This document shows, piece by piece, positions 27,524 to 37,300 of a DNA stretch of 64,000 nucleotides (the first letter of the stretch is position 1; the number at the start of each line of letters is the position of its first letter). Both the position numbers and the translations under genes were made by a program. Source of the stretch: an uncultured Persicobacter sp. (GTDB taxonomy: Bacteria > Bacteroidota > Bacteroidia > Cytophagales > Cyclobacteriaceae); NCBI GenBank assembly GCA_947498325.1, contig CANMKE010000022.1, positions 25,817-89,816 of the forward strand, read 5' to 3'. The notes beneath the pieces are model-generated. The model worked only from the letters and a program-made list of their open reading frames with translations, had not been told where the DNA came from and searched no databases.

Positions 27524-28897
27524 ATGAAGCTTTCATTTAAGGAGAAGTTTGGTTACAGTCTTGGCGAGCTGGCCTCCAGTGGCCTGTGGCAGACATTAAT
27601 GTTTTTCTTGCCCGCATTTTATACAGATGTCTATATGCTGCCAGCAGCATCAACGGCAACCTTGTTTCTTGTTGTAAGATTTTTTGATGCATTGAATGAC
27701 CCAATCATGGGGACGGTTTCTGACCGAACCAATACCCGATGGGGAAAATACCGTCCGTACATCATGCTTGGCGCTTTGCCGTTGGTATTTACTGCCGTGA
27801 TGATGTTTACCGTGCCTGACCTTTCGGCTACGGGGAAATTGTTTTATGCTTATGCGACTTATTTCTCTTTTCTGATATTCTATACCATGGTAGCCGTGCC
27901 ATTCAATGCCTTGATTGGCGTGATGTCGCCGGACCCAGAACAGCGTACTTCGCTTTCGAGTTTCAAGTTTGTTTTCGCCTATGCAGCGACGCTGATGGTT
28001 CAGGGGTTTTTGATTCCAGTAGTTGAAAAATTAGGGGAGGGCGACCCTTCAAAAGGTTATCCATTGGCGATGGCAGGCCTTGGGGTAATCTGTTTGGCGG
28101 CGCTTTTGGCGGCTTTCTTTACCACCAAAGAACGCGTGAAGCCGGTAAAAGAAACTTCTAACTCGATCAAAGAAGACTTCAAAGACCTAACGGGTAATCG
28201 CCCTTGGCTGGTCTTGTTCTTCAGTTCGATCTTGATTTTGATTTATATCGGTGTACGTAGTTCCGCTGTCATGTATTATTTCCAGTATTTTGTCGGCCGT
28301 AAAGATTTGGCATCCATGTTTATGGTTATTGGAACGGTATGCGTGTTGATCGGAGTATTCCCTACCAATTACTTATCAAAGAAATTCGGTAAAGCACCTG
28401 TTTTGATGGCTTGCTTGATCATTATCTCAGCTTCGCTTGCCGTAAATTATATCGCCGGGCCTGAAAATCTGGTACTGATCTTCGCCACCCAAACCATTTT
28501 CTCATTGGCTTCTGGGCCAACATTCCCGCTATTATGGGCCATGTTGGCGGATTCATCCGACTATTCGGAGTGGAAAAACGGACGCCGAGCAACAGGACTT
28601 GCCTATTCGGCCGCCACTTTTGCCCAAAAAACAGGCGTTGCCATTGGCGCTTCAGCAACCATGGCCGTATTGAGCTGGTATGGTTATGTGCCTAATGTGG
28701 AACAAGGAGCGGATGCCCTTCAGGGAATTAAAAGTGCCATGACGGTATATCCTGCGATTTTTGCGGGGCTTTCAGCCGTATGTTTCTTTTGGTACAACCT
28801 TAGCGATGAAAAATTGGAGAAAATCAAAAGCGACCTTGAGCAACAACAAGCGCATAAATCAAAAGAGGAGCCAAAAACGGTTACTCTAAACGTATAG
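27524..28897 (+). CDS. GPH-family sugar:cation symporter
   Basis: A 457-residue, 12-segment inner-membrane transporter of the glycoside-pentoside-hexuronide:cation symporter family (MelB/XylP type, major facilitator fold). The start MKLSFKEKFGYSLGELASSG and the motif FFDALNDPIMGTVSDRTNTRWGKYR (positions about 49-73; key residues Asp, Pro and Gly of DPxxG and the KYRP end) are family signatures. A C-terminal charged tail of about 30 residues is cytoplasmic. It imports di- or oligosaccharides with Na or H ions. Its divergent partner is GH130, so mannosyl-glucose is the likely cargo. A hairpin repeat and a terminator follow. Confidence 0.93.
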   Translation: MKLSFKEKFGYSLGELASSGLWQTLMFFLPAFYTDVYMLPAASTATLFLVVRFFDALNDPIMGTVSDRTNTRWGKYRPYIMLGALPLVFTAVMMFTVPDLSATGKLFYAYATYFSFLIFYTMVAVPFNALIGVMSPDPEQRTSLSSFKFVFAYAATLMVQGFLIPVVEKLGEGDPSKGYPLAMAGLGVICLAALLAAFFTTKERVKPVKETSNSIKEDFKDLTGNRPWLVLFFSSILILIYIGVRSSAVMYYFQYFVGRKDLASMFMVIGTVCVLIGVFPTNYLSKKFGKAPVLMACLIIISASLAVNYIAGPENLVLIFATQTIFSLASGPTFPLLWAMLADSSDYSEWKNGRRATGLAYSAATFAQKTGVAIGASATMAVLSWYGYVPNVEQGADALQGIKSAMTVYPAIFAGLSAVCFFWYNLSDEKLEKIKSDLEQQQAHKSKEEPKTVTLNV

Positions 28898-28938
28898 CCA
28901 TTATTTATTGTCCATTATAAAAATCCATTCGATATAGA

Positions 28939-28992
28939 AGCGTGTGTTTAAAACTTAAAATTTGCAGTAGAACGGCATATTTTTAAACACGA
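28939..28992 (+). repeat. dispersed hairpin repeat, copy A
   Basis: Terminal inverted arms GTGTTTAAAA (28944-28953) and TTTTAAACAC (28981-28990) enclose a conserved core CTTAAAATTTGCAGTAG. The same core occurs at 42699-42744, in weaker form at 52417-52466, and inverted at 61635-61689 and 56425-56473. It lies about 40 bases 3' of the symporter gene. Confidence 0.7.
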
Positions 28993-29065
28993 GATAATTG
29001 TTCACTATTTGCCTTTGGGCAAAGTGATTTGAATGAAATAGTGTAATAGTTTATTAATGTTTTGA

Positions 29066-29109
29066 GCGAGGAAAGTGCAGGATACAAGTGCATTTCCTCG
29101 CTTTTTTTT
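29066..29109 (+). terminator. rho-independent terminator downstream of the symporter
   Basis: Arms GCGAGGAAAGTGCA (29066-29079) and TGCATTTCCTCGC (29089-29101) pair with a single bulged G, and a run of eight T follows (29102-29109). It ends the symporter transcript. Confidence 0.85.
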
Positions 29110-29473
29110 GTCAAGATTTTTGATGGGTAACGGGCATTGAATGGTAAGGTCAAATTACAGGGAGCGCCATTTGATTTAAAGGGGGGGACTTTTTTCAGTA
29201 GGAGCATCCATACAGACCATCAGGTGGTGGGAGAATTATATTTAAGTTGAGTAAAGGGTTGCTATGTAGGTGGTTAAGGGTGTTTCTTCGGGATGGTCCA
29301 TTAGCTAATATTCACTCTTTTTAAAATATTTTTCATCTACTACTAACAGAATATTGGATAGTATTGTAAAGCAGATCGGAGGAAATAATGGGCAGACCAA
29401 GTGGTAGCTAAAGCCATAGGAAGCCTTTTTTAATTCATCACCGATCATCAGATCAATTTTTTAATTATCAGTC
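29110..29473. other. intergenic region upstream of the lipoprotein GH9 gene
   Basis: About 360 A/T-rich bases with no recognisable gene. It should contain the promoter for the plus-strand run that begins at 29474; no exact TAnnTTTG box was found close to the start. Confidence 0.35.
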
Positions 29474-31957
29474 ATGAGATTTTTAAGTGGTATAATTTGT
29501 TGTTGCCTGTCGGTGGCTTTTATGATGGCTTGCGAGTCGTCAACAAAAAATATTGAGCCTATGCCGAAGGTGGTGCATATGGGCGTTTTGAGCCCTAAGG
29601 TGGTTCACCTTCAAATTCAGGAAGGGGAGATGATTCCTGGTTATCAAGTGAAGTATGTCAAGCAGCAAGGGGATTCAGTAGCAGTTGTAAAAAGTAAACT
29701 GCGCGATCTGGAGGTTTCTTACCCTTTGTTTAGAAATGGCAAAGAGATCGGCTGGCTTTCTGGGCCTCATCATGAAATATTGGCTATGGGCCAGCAAATG
29801 AAGGGACAGGATTTAAAGACTGAAAATATTACTCAGGCATCCGCATACAAGGTTTTCTCCAAAGAGGATGACCGTTGTCTGGAGGGCGTTAGCCCATTGG
29901 CGGTTTATCAAAAAAGTAAAGCCAACAACTGGGTGGAGCCAAGCCGTAAATTCATGATGTTGCATGACCTTTATTTCGAGCTCCCTTTCGGGATGAAACC
30001 TAATGCCCGCTATACGCTTGAAGCTAAAGGACTCAATGTTGACCCGCAAAAATTAGCCTGGGATTATAATGAGCAAGTGGAGAATTTCGCTTTTCAGTTA
30101 CCTGATATTGGTTATCAGTTGGATGACCCTTCAAAAACCGCTTATTTGAGCGCCTGGTTGGGTACCGGTGGGAGTTTTAGCTTTGACGATGCCCGTGACT
30201 TTGAAGTGCGCCGTGCAAATGATAACAAAGTTGTGTTCAAGGGAAAAGTGGAGAAAGCACTGGATGAAAATGAAGTGGAATACAATATTGATGATCATAA
30301 TTTTGCAAAAACCAATGTGTATCAGCTCAAATTTGGTGAGTTGGCCAACACTGGGGAATATTATATTGAAATCCCATCTTTCGGTCGCAGTGAGCATTTC
30401 AAAATTTCGAAATCGACTTTCAGTGATGCTTTCAAGGTAGCCATGAAAGGATTCTTTCATATTCGTGGGAATATGGAAATGAAGGAGCCTTATACCGACT
30501 TCAAACGGCCGGAAGCTTATTTGCCCAACAAAGATATTAAAACGTACCGTTCGGCGGTTTCTTTAATGAACACCGGAAACGGATTGAATGCCCGCGGTCT
30601 GGATAAAGATAACTTTGGGGAGTTACTCAAACATAAAACGGATGAATTGGTAACGATCAACGCTTACGGCGGTTACCATGATGCCGGAGACTGGGATCGC
30701 CGCGTTCAACATTTGTATTGCAGCCGCTTGATGTTGGAGCTTTTTGAATTGTACCCCGCTTACTTCGAAGCGTTCAATGGAAATATTCCCGAAAGCAAGA
30801 ACAATATTCCGGACATCATCGACGAGGTTATTTTCAATATCTCTTTCTATAAAAGTCTGCAAACTGCTGAGGGCGGTATTTGCGGTGGATTGGAAGCCGA
30901 AGATCACCCGCGCGAGGGAGAAACCTCTTATCAGGAATCTTACGAAACTTTTGTTTATGCACCCGATATGTGGTCAAGTTTCATCTATGCGGGGGTTGCT
31001 TCAAGACTTTCCTATTTGGTGGAACAATACGATGCTAAATTAGCTGCGGAATATAAATCTTCTGCATTGAAAGCCTACCAATGGGGCGAAGGGCGTTTCA
31101 GTGCCGCTTATGCTGCAAAATCAGATCAGCCGCTGAAGCGTGAGGTATTTACCGAAAAAAGCCAGGCGGCTTTGGACCTTTATCGCCTGACAGGCAATAG
31201 AAAATTCTTCCATGACTTCAAACAGTTTAGTGCGTTGAATCCTTCGCTGGAAAAAATGGCCAAAGGTAACGCCAATGAAAAATGGCCTTTCTTTAAGGAT
31301 GCGGAAGCCTATCAGCAGGCCAGCAGTGATGCCCTGTTCTTGTTACAGATGGTGCCACAAAAATTATTGAAATCTGTAGATTACCCACTGGTAAAGCAGG
31401 CAGAAGATATGCTGATTGCTCAGGCAGACAGTGTGTTGCATTATCAGCAGGGAAATGCCTATAATATTGGTGCTGAAGGTAAATCGAGAAGCATTATGGT
31501 TGGGTATTTCTCCGTAGCACATGGGATGGAGATGGCTCGGGCTTATCGTCTTACCCATCAGCAAAAGTACCTTCAGGGAATTTTCAGAAGCACAGATTAC
31601 GCCTTGGGCGCCAACCCGATGCGATTGGTTTATATGAGTGGGCTGACAGACAAGAGCATCAAAAACTCCTATCACCCAGACAGCCGATTGACAGGGCAAA
31701 AACTGCCCGCAGGGATCCTGTGCTATGGGCAGTTTGATCCTGAAGCCAAGCTTTCCGCCTATTTCACCTGGCCATTGAAGTATTATTTGAACGAACAGGA
31801 CACCCCCGCGGCCAAAGATTTCCCGGCTTATGAATTTTATCATGACATCTACCGATGGATGATACAAAACGAATGGACACCACAGCAAACCATGGCGCCA
31901 AATGCCTATGTGTGGGGGTTCCTCGCAGCGCAGGCGAGCCAGCAACAGCCGATTTAA
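29474..31957 (+). CDS. GH9 glycanase lipoprotein
   Basis: An 827-residue GH9 enzyme with a lipoprotein signal (Cys20 in FMMAC), so it is membrane-anchored, unlike the two T9SS paralogues in this region. Residues about 30-200 form the same kind of extended N-terminal beta domain (compare YFELPFGMKPNARYTLEA with matching segments of the paralogues), followed by the CelD_N Ig-like domain (about 205-330) and the GH9 domain. Catalytic bases are Asp403 and Asp406 in HDAGDWDRR; the likely acid is Glu800 in NEWTPQQ, near the C-terminus. There are no extra binding modules. It probably cuts imported or surface-bound oligosaccharides. A FISUMP protein and a GH28 follow closely on the same strand, suggesting one operon. 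Confidence 0.92.
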   Translation: MRFLSGIICCCLSVAFMMACESSTKNIEPMPKVVHMGVLSPKVVHLQIQEGEMIPGYQVKYVKQQGDSVAVVKSKLRDLEVSYPLFRNGKEIGWLSGPHHEILAMGQQMKGQDLKTENITQASAYKVFSKEDDRCLEGVSPLAVYQKSKANNWVEPSRKFMMLHDLYFELPFGMKPNARYTLEAKGLNVDPQKLAWDYNEQVENFAFQLPDIGYQLDDPSKTAYLSAWLGTGGSFSFDDARDFEVRRANDNKVVFKGKVEKALDENEVEYNIDDHNFAKTNVYQLKFGELANTGEYYIEIPSFGRSEHFKISKSTFSDAFKVAMKGFFHIRGNMEMKEPYTDFKRPEAYLPNKDIKTYRSAVSLMNTGNGLNARGLDKDNFGELLKHKTDELVTINAYGGYHDAGDWDRRVQHLYCSRLMLELFELYPAYFEAFNGNIPESKNNIPDIIDEVIFNISFYKSLQTAEGGICGGLEAEDHPREGETSYQESYETFVYAPDMWSSFIYAGVASRLSYLVEQYDAKLAAEYKSSALKAYQWGEGRFSAAYAAKSDQPLKREVFTEKSQAALDLYRLTGNRKFFHDFKQFSALNPSLEKMAKGNANEKWPFFKDAEAYQQASSDALFLLQMVPQKLLKSVDYPLVKQAEDMLIAQADSVLHYQQGNAYNIGAEGKSRSIMVGYFSVAHGMEMARAYRLTHQQKYLQGIFRSTDYALGANPMRLVYMSGLTDKSIKNSYHPDSRLTGQKLPAGILCYGQFDPEAKLSAYFTWPLKYYLNEQDTPAAKDFPAYEFYHDIYRWMIQNEWTPQQTMAPNAYVWGFLAAQASQQQPI

Positions 31958-32006
31958 TTAAAAACTAAATACAGCATCTTTTTTCAATAGATTAAATAAA
32001 TTTTTT

Positions 32007-32669
32007 ATGAAACGGAATTTTTTAGCAGTCTTATTGGCATTGGTCGCTTTACCTTTTATGGCACAGGCTCAGAAGGTAAAAACCAAAACGCTTATCGATG
32101 AGCGAGACGGCCAAAACTATAAAATTATCAAAGTGGGAAAACAATGGTGGATGGCCGAAAACCTTCGCTATAATCCTGGTACTTCATTGGCTGCCGAAAA
32201 CACAGCCATTCAGGATGAGGTAGGTTTTGATGTGAATGCAGGTTACCCACTTTCGGGTGAGGAAGATACAGACACTTATGGTTTGTATTATACCTGGAAA
32301 GAGGCTAACCATGTTTGTCCTACAGGATGGAAGTTACCTTCCATGGATGACTGGAACGAGTTGATCGAAATGGTTGGTGGTAAAGAAGTTGCGGGCGCAA
32401 AATTGACCTCACACTCTGACAAATGGAGAGAACCATTCGCAGAAAACATCAAGCCGATCGGCTTCAATGTGGAGCCTTCAGGTTATAGATTCTACATCCT
32501 TTATCGTTTGTGGCAGGTAGGTAACAGAACCTTCTTCTGGTCATCTACTGAAGCACACAAACAATCCGCTTTGGGCGTAGATTTCTCGGCAGGTTATAAC
32601 GAAGCTTTCGTTGAGGATTTAGGGTACAGAAAGGAAAACGCCATTTCTGTTAGATGTATTAAAAAATAA
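32007..32669 (+). CDS. FISUMP-domain secreted protein
   Basis: A 220-residue secreted protein: signal peptide MKRNFLAVLLALVALPFMAQA, then a single domain of the 'Fibrobacter succinogenes major paralogous' (FISUMP) type. Signatures are RDGQNYKIIKVGKQWWMAENL, YGLYYTWKEANHVCPTGW, KLPSMDDWNELI, FFWSSTE and the C-terminal SVRCIKK. The fold is related to C-type-lectin-like domains. The biochemical role of the family is not known; it is frequent in polysaccharide degraders. It lies 49 bases after the GH9 and 29 bases before the GH28 genes, so it is likely cotranscribed and may bind the same glycan at the surface. Confidence 0.85.
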   Translation: MKRNFLAVLLALVALPFMAQAQKVKTKTLIDERDGQNYKIIKVGKQWWMAENLRYNPGTSLAAENTAIQDEVGFDVNAGYPLSGEEDTDTYGLYYTWKEANHVCPTGWKLPSMDDWNELIEMVGGKEVAGAKLTSHSDKWREPFAENIKPIGFNVEPSGYRFYILYRLWQVGNRTFFWSSTEAHKQSALGVDFSAGYNEAFVEDLGYRKENAISVRCIKK

Positions 32670-32698
32670 TTATTACGAGCTTTTTTTTAGAAATAACG

Positions 32699-34318
32699 AT
32701 GAGAAATTTACTTATAGTTTTACTGTCATTTTTTAGCCTGAATGGTTTTTGTGAAACTTACAACGTATTGGATTACGGCATTGTAGGAGACAACAAAACC
32801 GTCAATACCAAGGCGATCCAAGCATTGATCGACAAGTGTTCAGAGACTAAAGGAACAATTGTTTTCCCAGCAGGTGATTACGTTACCGGAACAATCTTTA
32901 TCAAAAGTAATGTACATATTAATCTGATGGCCGGCGCTACCTTGTTTGGGAGCACTGACCTTGCGGATTACCCATTCATTGATCACAAATTCCCAACCAA
33001 CGTGGGCGAGTATGCACACCACGCTTTGGTTTATGCCAACAGTGCTGAGAATTTTTCAATCTTCGGTGGTGGGCAGATCAACGGTAATGGTAAACACCCT
33101 AAACTCGATGTATTGCGCGAGTCGGATAAGCACATGTTGCGCCCATACATGATTCAGTTTGTAAACTGTAAAAACATCAGAATGCAGGGTATAGAGTTGT
33201 TCTCGCCAAGTTTCTGGTTGCAACACTATTTGGCTTGTACAGATGTATTCATTGACGGTATCTACATTCAGTCACATGGTGCAGCCAACAACGACGGTCT
33301 GGATATCGATGACTGTAAAAACATGGTCGTTTCTAACTGTATCTTCGATTGTGAGGATGATGTATTGTGTTTCAAAAGTACTACTCCTGTAGGAACAGAT
33401 AACGTAACGATCACTAACTGTGTGATCAAAACAAACTGTAACGCCATCAAATTTGGTACAGATAGCCATACTGCCTTCACCAACATCAATATCTCTAACA
33501 TCACCATCAACGAGCCTGCACAAGAAGGCCGTGAGACTTTCTTCGGTACCAAGCACGGGATCTGTGGTATTGCTATTGAGGCAGTGGATGGTACGTTGAT
33601 TGACAATATGAACTTTTCAAACATTGTGATCAACAATACCGATACTCCTTTCTATATCAAGATCGGAGACCGTTTGAGAAAGTCATACCCTGAGCAAGAG
33701 GATAAAGTTGTTCGTGACTGTAAAAACATGACCTTCTCTAACATCACTGTTCGTGGTATTTCAAAATATGCTTCTTCAATCATGGGTATCCCTACTTATA
33801 ATATTGAGAACATCTTTTTTGATAACATTGTATATGAAACACAGGGTTTTACCGGTTTTAATCCTGACAATATGTTGAATGTGCCTGAGAACTCTAAGAT
33901 GTATCCTTCACCAGAGATTTATGGCGTATTCCCAGCACATACGTTCTATGTCCGTCATGCCAACAACGTATCTTTCAAAAATATGAAAGTCATTACCAAC
34001 GGAGAGGATAGTCGTCACGCATTTGTATTTGATGATGTTCGCGGTATCCGGGTGGGTGATGTGGATTTCAAAGGTGACAAAGCAATCACACCAATCCGTT
34101 TGATCAACTCAACAGACGCCTTCATCACCGGTAACATTGTGGAATATGCTGCTGACAATTTGGTTCAGGTGGAAGGTAAATCTACCAAAGGGATCATGGT
34201 TTCGGGCAATAACGCCAGAAACTTAAATGGTGTAGTGAAAACTGCCGACGAAGTGAAAGGCAGCGAGATCTTTCAGTTTAACAACTGGAGCAAAGACATG
34301 AAACAACTGATGAAATAG
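32699..34318 (+). CDS. GH28-family polygalacturonase-like protein
   Basis: A 539-residue secreted right-handed beta-helix protein. Signal peptide is about residues 1-19 (ending GFCE); the pectate-lyase-3-type start YNVLDYGIVGDNKTVNTKAI follows. The GH28 catalytic acids are visible: Asp199 in NNDGLDIDD and Asp220-Asp221 in CEDDVLCFKS. The usual GHG and RIK motifs are less clear; CNAIKFGTDSH takes the corresponding place. GH28 enzymes hydrolyse alpha-1,4-galacturonan or related pectic linkages by inversion; the altered motifs mean the exact activity may differ. Its Cys content is high. It follows the FISUMP gene by 29 bases, and a weak terminator lies after it. Confidence 0.87.
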   Translation: MRNLLIVLLSFFSLNGFCETYNVLDYGIVGDNKTVNTKAIQALIDKCSETKGTIVFPAGDYVTGTIFIKSNVHINLMAGATLFGSTDLADYPFIDHKFPTNVGEYAHHALVYANSAENFSIFGGGQINGNGKHPKLDVLRESDKHMLRPYMIQFVNCKNIRMQGIELFSPSFWLQHYLACTDVFIDGIYIQSHGAANNDGLDIDDCKNMVVSNCIFDCEDDVLCFKSTTPVGTDNVTITNCVIKTNCNAIKFGTDSHTAFTNINISNITINEPAQEGRETFFGTKHGICGIAIEAVDGTLIDNMNFSNIVINNTDTPFYIKIGDRLRKSYPEQEDKVVRDCKNMTFSNITVRGISKYASSIMGIPTYNIENIFFDNIVYETQGFTGFNPDNMLNVPENSKMYPSPEIYGVFPAHTFYVRHANNVSFKNMKVITNGEDSRHAFVFDDVRGIRVGDVDFKGDKAITPIRLINSTDAFITGNIVEYAADNLVQVEGKSTKGIMVSGNNARNLNGVVKTADEVKGSEIFQFNNWSKDMKQLMK

Positions 34319-34326
34319 TAACCTGC

Positions 34327-34355
34327 AAAAGGCCCTTCCATTTCGGGGGGCTTTT
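34327..34355 (+). terminator. weak terminator after GH28
   Basis: AAAAGGCCC pairs imperfectly with GGGGGGCTTTT (34345-34355) across a short loop; a T-rich stretch follows. The stem has bulges, so read-through into the following GH9 gene is likely. Confidence 0.45.
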
Positions 34356-34386
34356 CTTCCCTGATTTTTTACATCAATCTATTTTT

Positions 34387-37300
34387 ATGAGAAAATTTAC
34401 TTTTTTACTGCTGTTGGCCTTTATATGCCTTCAGTGGAGTTCCGCCCAGGCACAAAACTTATTGAAAGTAAGCCTGACACCCATTACAAAGGATGTTGTG
34501 GCCCTGTATTTTGATGAGGGCTATGTTGAAAACCCAACGCAATCTACCGCGGACACCAAAATATTTAAAGAGGAACTGAATATTAACCTCGCCGAAACGC
34601 TTAACACCTACAGCATTTCTTCCGAAGCAGAAGGCTTTGGTACGGTTACTCCCGAACAGATTGGCCGAAAATCCAAAGGTCGTGAGTATACACAGGTGGG
34701 GTTGAGTTATGATTTCGCCCTCAAAGGAATGAAGCCCAATGAGGATAGCTGGATTTCGATCCACTATATCTATTTGAAGCTGCCAAAATCCCTGACTTCT
34801 GGCGAGGAATATACCATTAGTTTTCCTGACCTGAATGCAGACCAGGAAAGCATTACTTTTACCTTTAATGAGGTGGATATTCGCTCTGAGGCTGTTCACG
34901 TGAATACCCTGGGCTATGGGCCAAACCATGTAAAATATGGGTATGTTTACCAGTGGGGTGGAACCTTGGGCGCCATCGATTTTTCCGCTTATGATGGAAA
35001 GCCTTTTTATTTGGTAGATGAAACAGGGGCCGAAGTATTCGACGGTGAGCTTGCTTTCCGTAAGGCCAAGGACAATCCGGAAACAGGACAATCCATCGAA
35101 ACACCAGATGATAATTTCCTGGGCTCAGATGTCTACGAAGCAGATTTCTCAGCCTTTACAGGAACAGGAACCTTTAAATTGGTGGTTGAAGGTATGGGTG
35201 CTTCCTATCCTTTCAAGATCGGAGAGGATCCTGTTTGGGATGCCTACAGAAATACTTTCCGTGCGCTTTACCTTCAACGTAACGGTATCCGGATTGAAGA
35301 TGAATTCACTACCCGCGATGCATACACCGGCGAAACCAAAGAGCAGACGTATATTCGCCCTGTGAACCAAAATCCATTGGTAACAGATCCTGAAGGAACC
35401 TCCTATGCCGGAAAAGTGCTATATTCTGATTTCTCATTCATGTCATGGCAAGACCCGAACCTGGCTTCCGGTAACGAGCAGGATGTCATCAATGCCGGAA
35501 AAGATAATCCTTTGGAGGTTTCTGGCTGGTATCATGATGCCGGTGACTGGGATGCCTATTATACGCACCAGCGTATCCCTTCTTTATTGATGACTACCTG
35601 GGAATACCTGCCGAATATGTTTGCTGATAATGAAATGGATATTCCGGAGTCGGGCAATGGATTGCCGGATGTTTTGGATGAAGCTTCATGGTTGGTGAAA
35701 TTTAATTACCGTCAGCGTAAAGAACTCATGGCCAAAGGATATTCCGATGGTGGGGTTGGTGGTGCACGTGTTTGTGCAGACCCAGAAGGACATGAACCGG
35801 AACAAAATGGCGTACCGTCGTGGCAAGATCCTCGCAATACCTACGTTACCCAAGTGGATGCCTTTATGACTTACACTTATTCTTCTATTGCTGCGCAGTG
35901 GGCGATTGTGTTGTTGAAAAACGGGCAGGACCCTACCAAAGGTATGGTGGAATTGTTGGATGCGGCGCATTTCGAGGATATGACTTACGAAGAAGTGAAC
36001 TGGATTAAAGAAGCAGAGGAAGCCTTCGACTGGGCTGTGGATCCTGCACATCAGCCAGCAAGTGGCAAGAATTACGATCACCCACTATGGGTACATCAGA
36101 CCAATGCCGCCGTTAATCTTTACCGTTTGACGGGCAAAGAAAAATACCACTCCTTTGCAAAAGAAGGCTTAAACAACCTGAAAAACTCTTCTTCATTAAG
36201 AGAGGATGAGCGTTTTGCAGTTTACAACTACTTCCTTGCCGATAATTTTGATGTGGATGAGGAACTGAAAAGCAACCTAAGATCAGCGATTACTGGTACG
36301 GCGGAACATACAGGCGTGAATGCCGCACAGAAACGCGCCACCCGCTGGGGAGGAATTTTTGACATGCCGATGTTGATCGGTCATATCTCTACCCCTTGGA
36401 TGTTTGAAAATGTTGTGGCTTACGCCGTTTCTGGCGACAGTAAGTTTGCAGAAACGGTTTACACCACCTGTGATTATTTCCTGGGAACCAACCCTGAGCA
36501 CTCCACCTGGATGACGCATGTTGGCCCTCGCCCGGTGAATGGTGGATTCTTGCTGGATGCACGCCACTTGATGGACAACTGGGATGCCTACCCAGGCTGG
36601 GTACCTTACGGCCCTTGGCGTTTCCGTGAAGGATATGAAGATCAGATTTCCTCTATTGTTCAGACCCACACCGGTAAAGACGGCGTTGAGCGTATCGGTG
36701 GTAAAGGTCCATGGAATGAGCATTGGCATAACTTCTCGATGTTCCCTGTTGTGCATGACTGGCCAGGACACGAGCGTTATTCGAACAACTATATTTCTCC
36801 AATGGCATCGGAGAATACCTGCCACCAGAACTCTGTTCATGCGGCAATCTCCTACGGTTTTACCAACGGAAGACATTTTGATAATAATACCGCAGCACAG
36901 AAAATCGGCAGTTTGGTTCCTTCAGAAACTGACATCACGAATTTCCAGTATTTGAAAGAAAGCAGACTGATCTCGGTAGCCAATGATAATGCCAAGTCTA
37001 CAATTTCGGCCTTGAAGTGGTCTTCAAGTAATCCGGATGTTGCTTATGTGGATCAGAATGGCCGCATAACAGCCATCGCAGATGGGGAAGCAACCATCAC
37101 CGTTTCTACTTTGGATGGTTTAGTAACAGCTGAAGTTGTTGTGGTTAACAGTGGTTTGGTGGATCGTCCGGTGGAAGAAGTTAAAGTTACAGAAGAATCC
37201 ATTGAATTGATCGAGGGGGAAACCCGAATGGTCAAGGTAGAAGTTTTGCCCGAAGATGCTGCAGATCGCAGCATCAGGTGGGAAAGTGCTGACGAGCAGG

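Noticed and set aside
34459..35091. 210-codon minus-strand frame inside the second T9SS GH9
   Set aside because: It is antisense to a strongly supported gene, with no family similarity and Cys/Phe-rich composition typical of a shadow frame.
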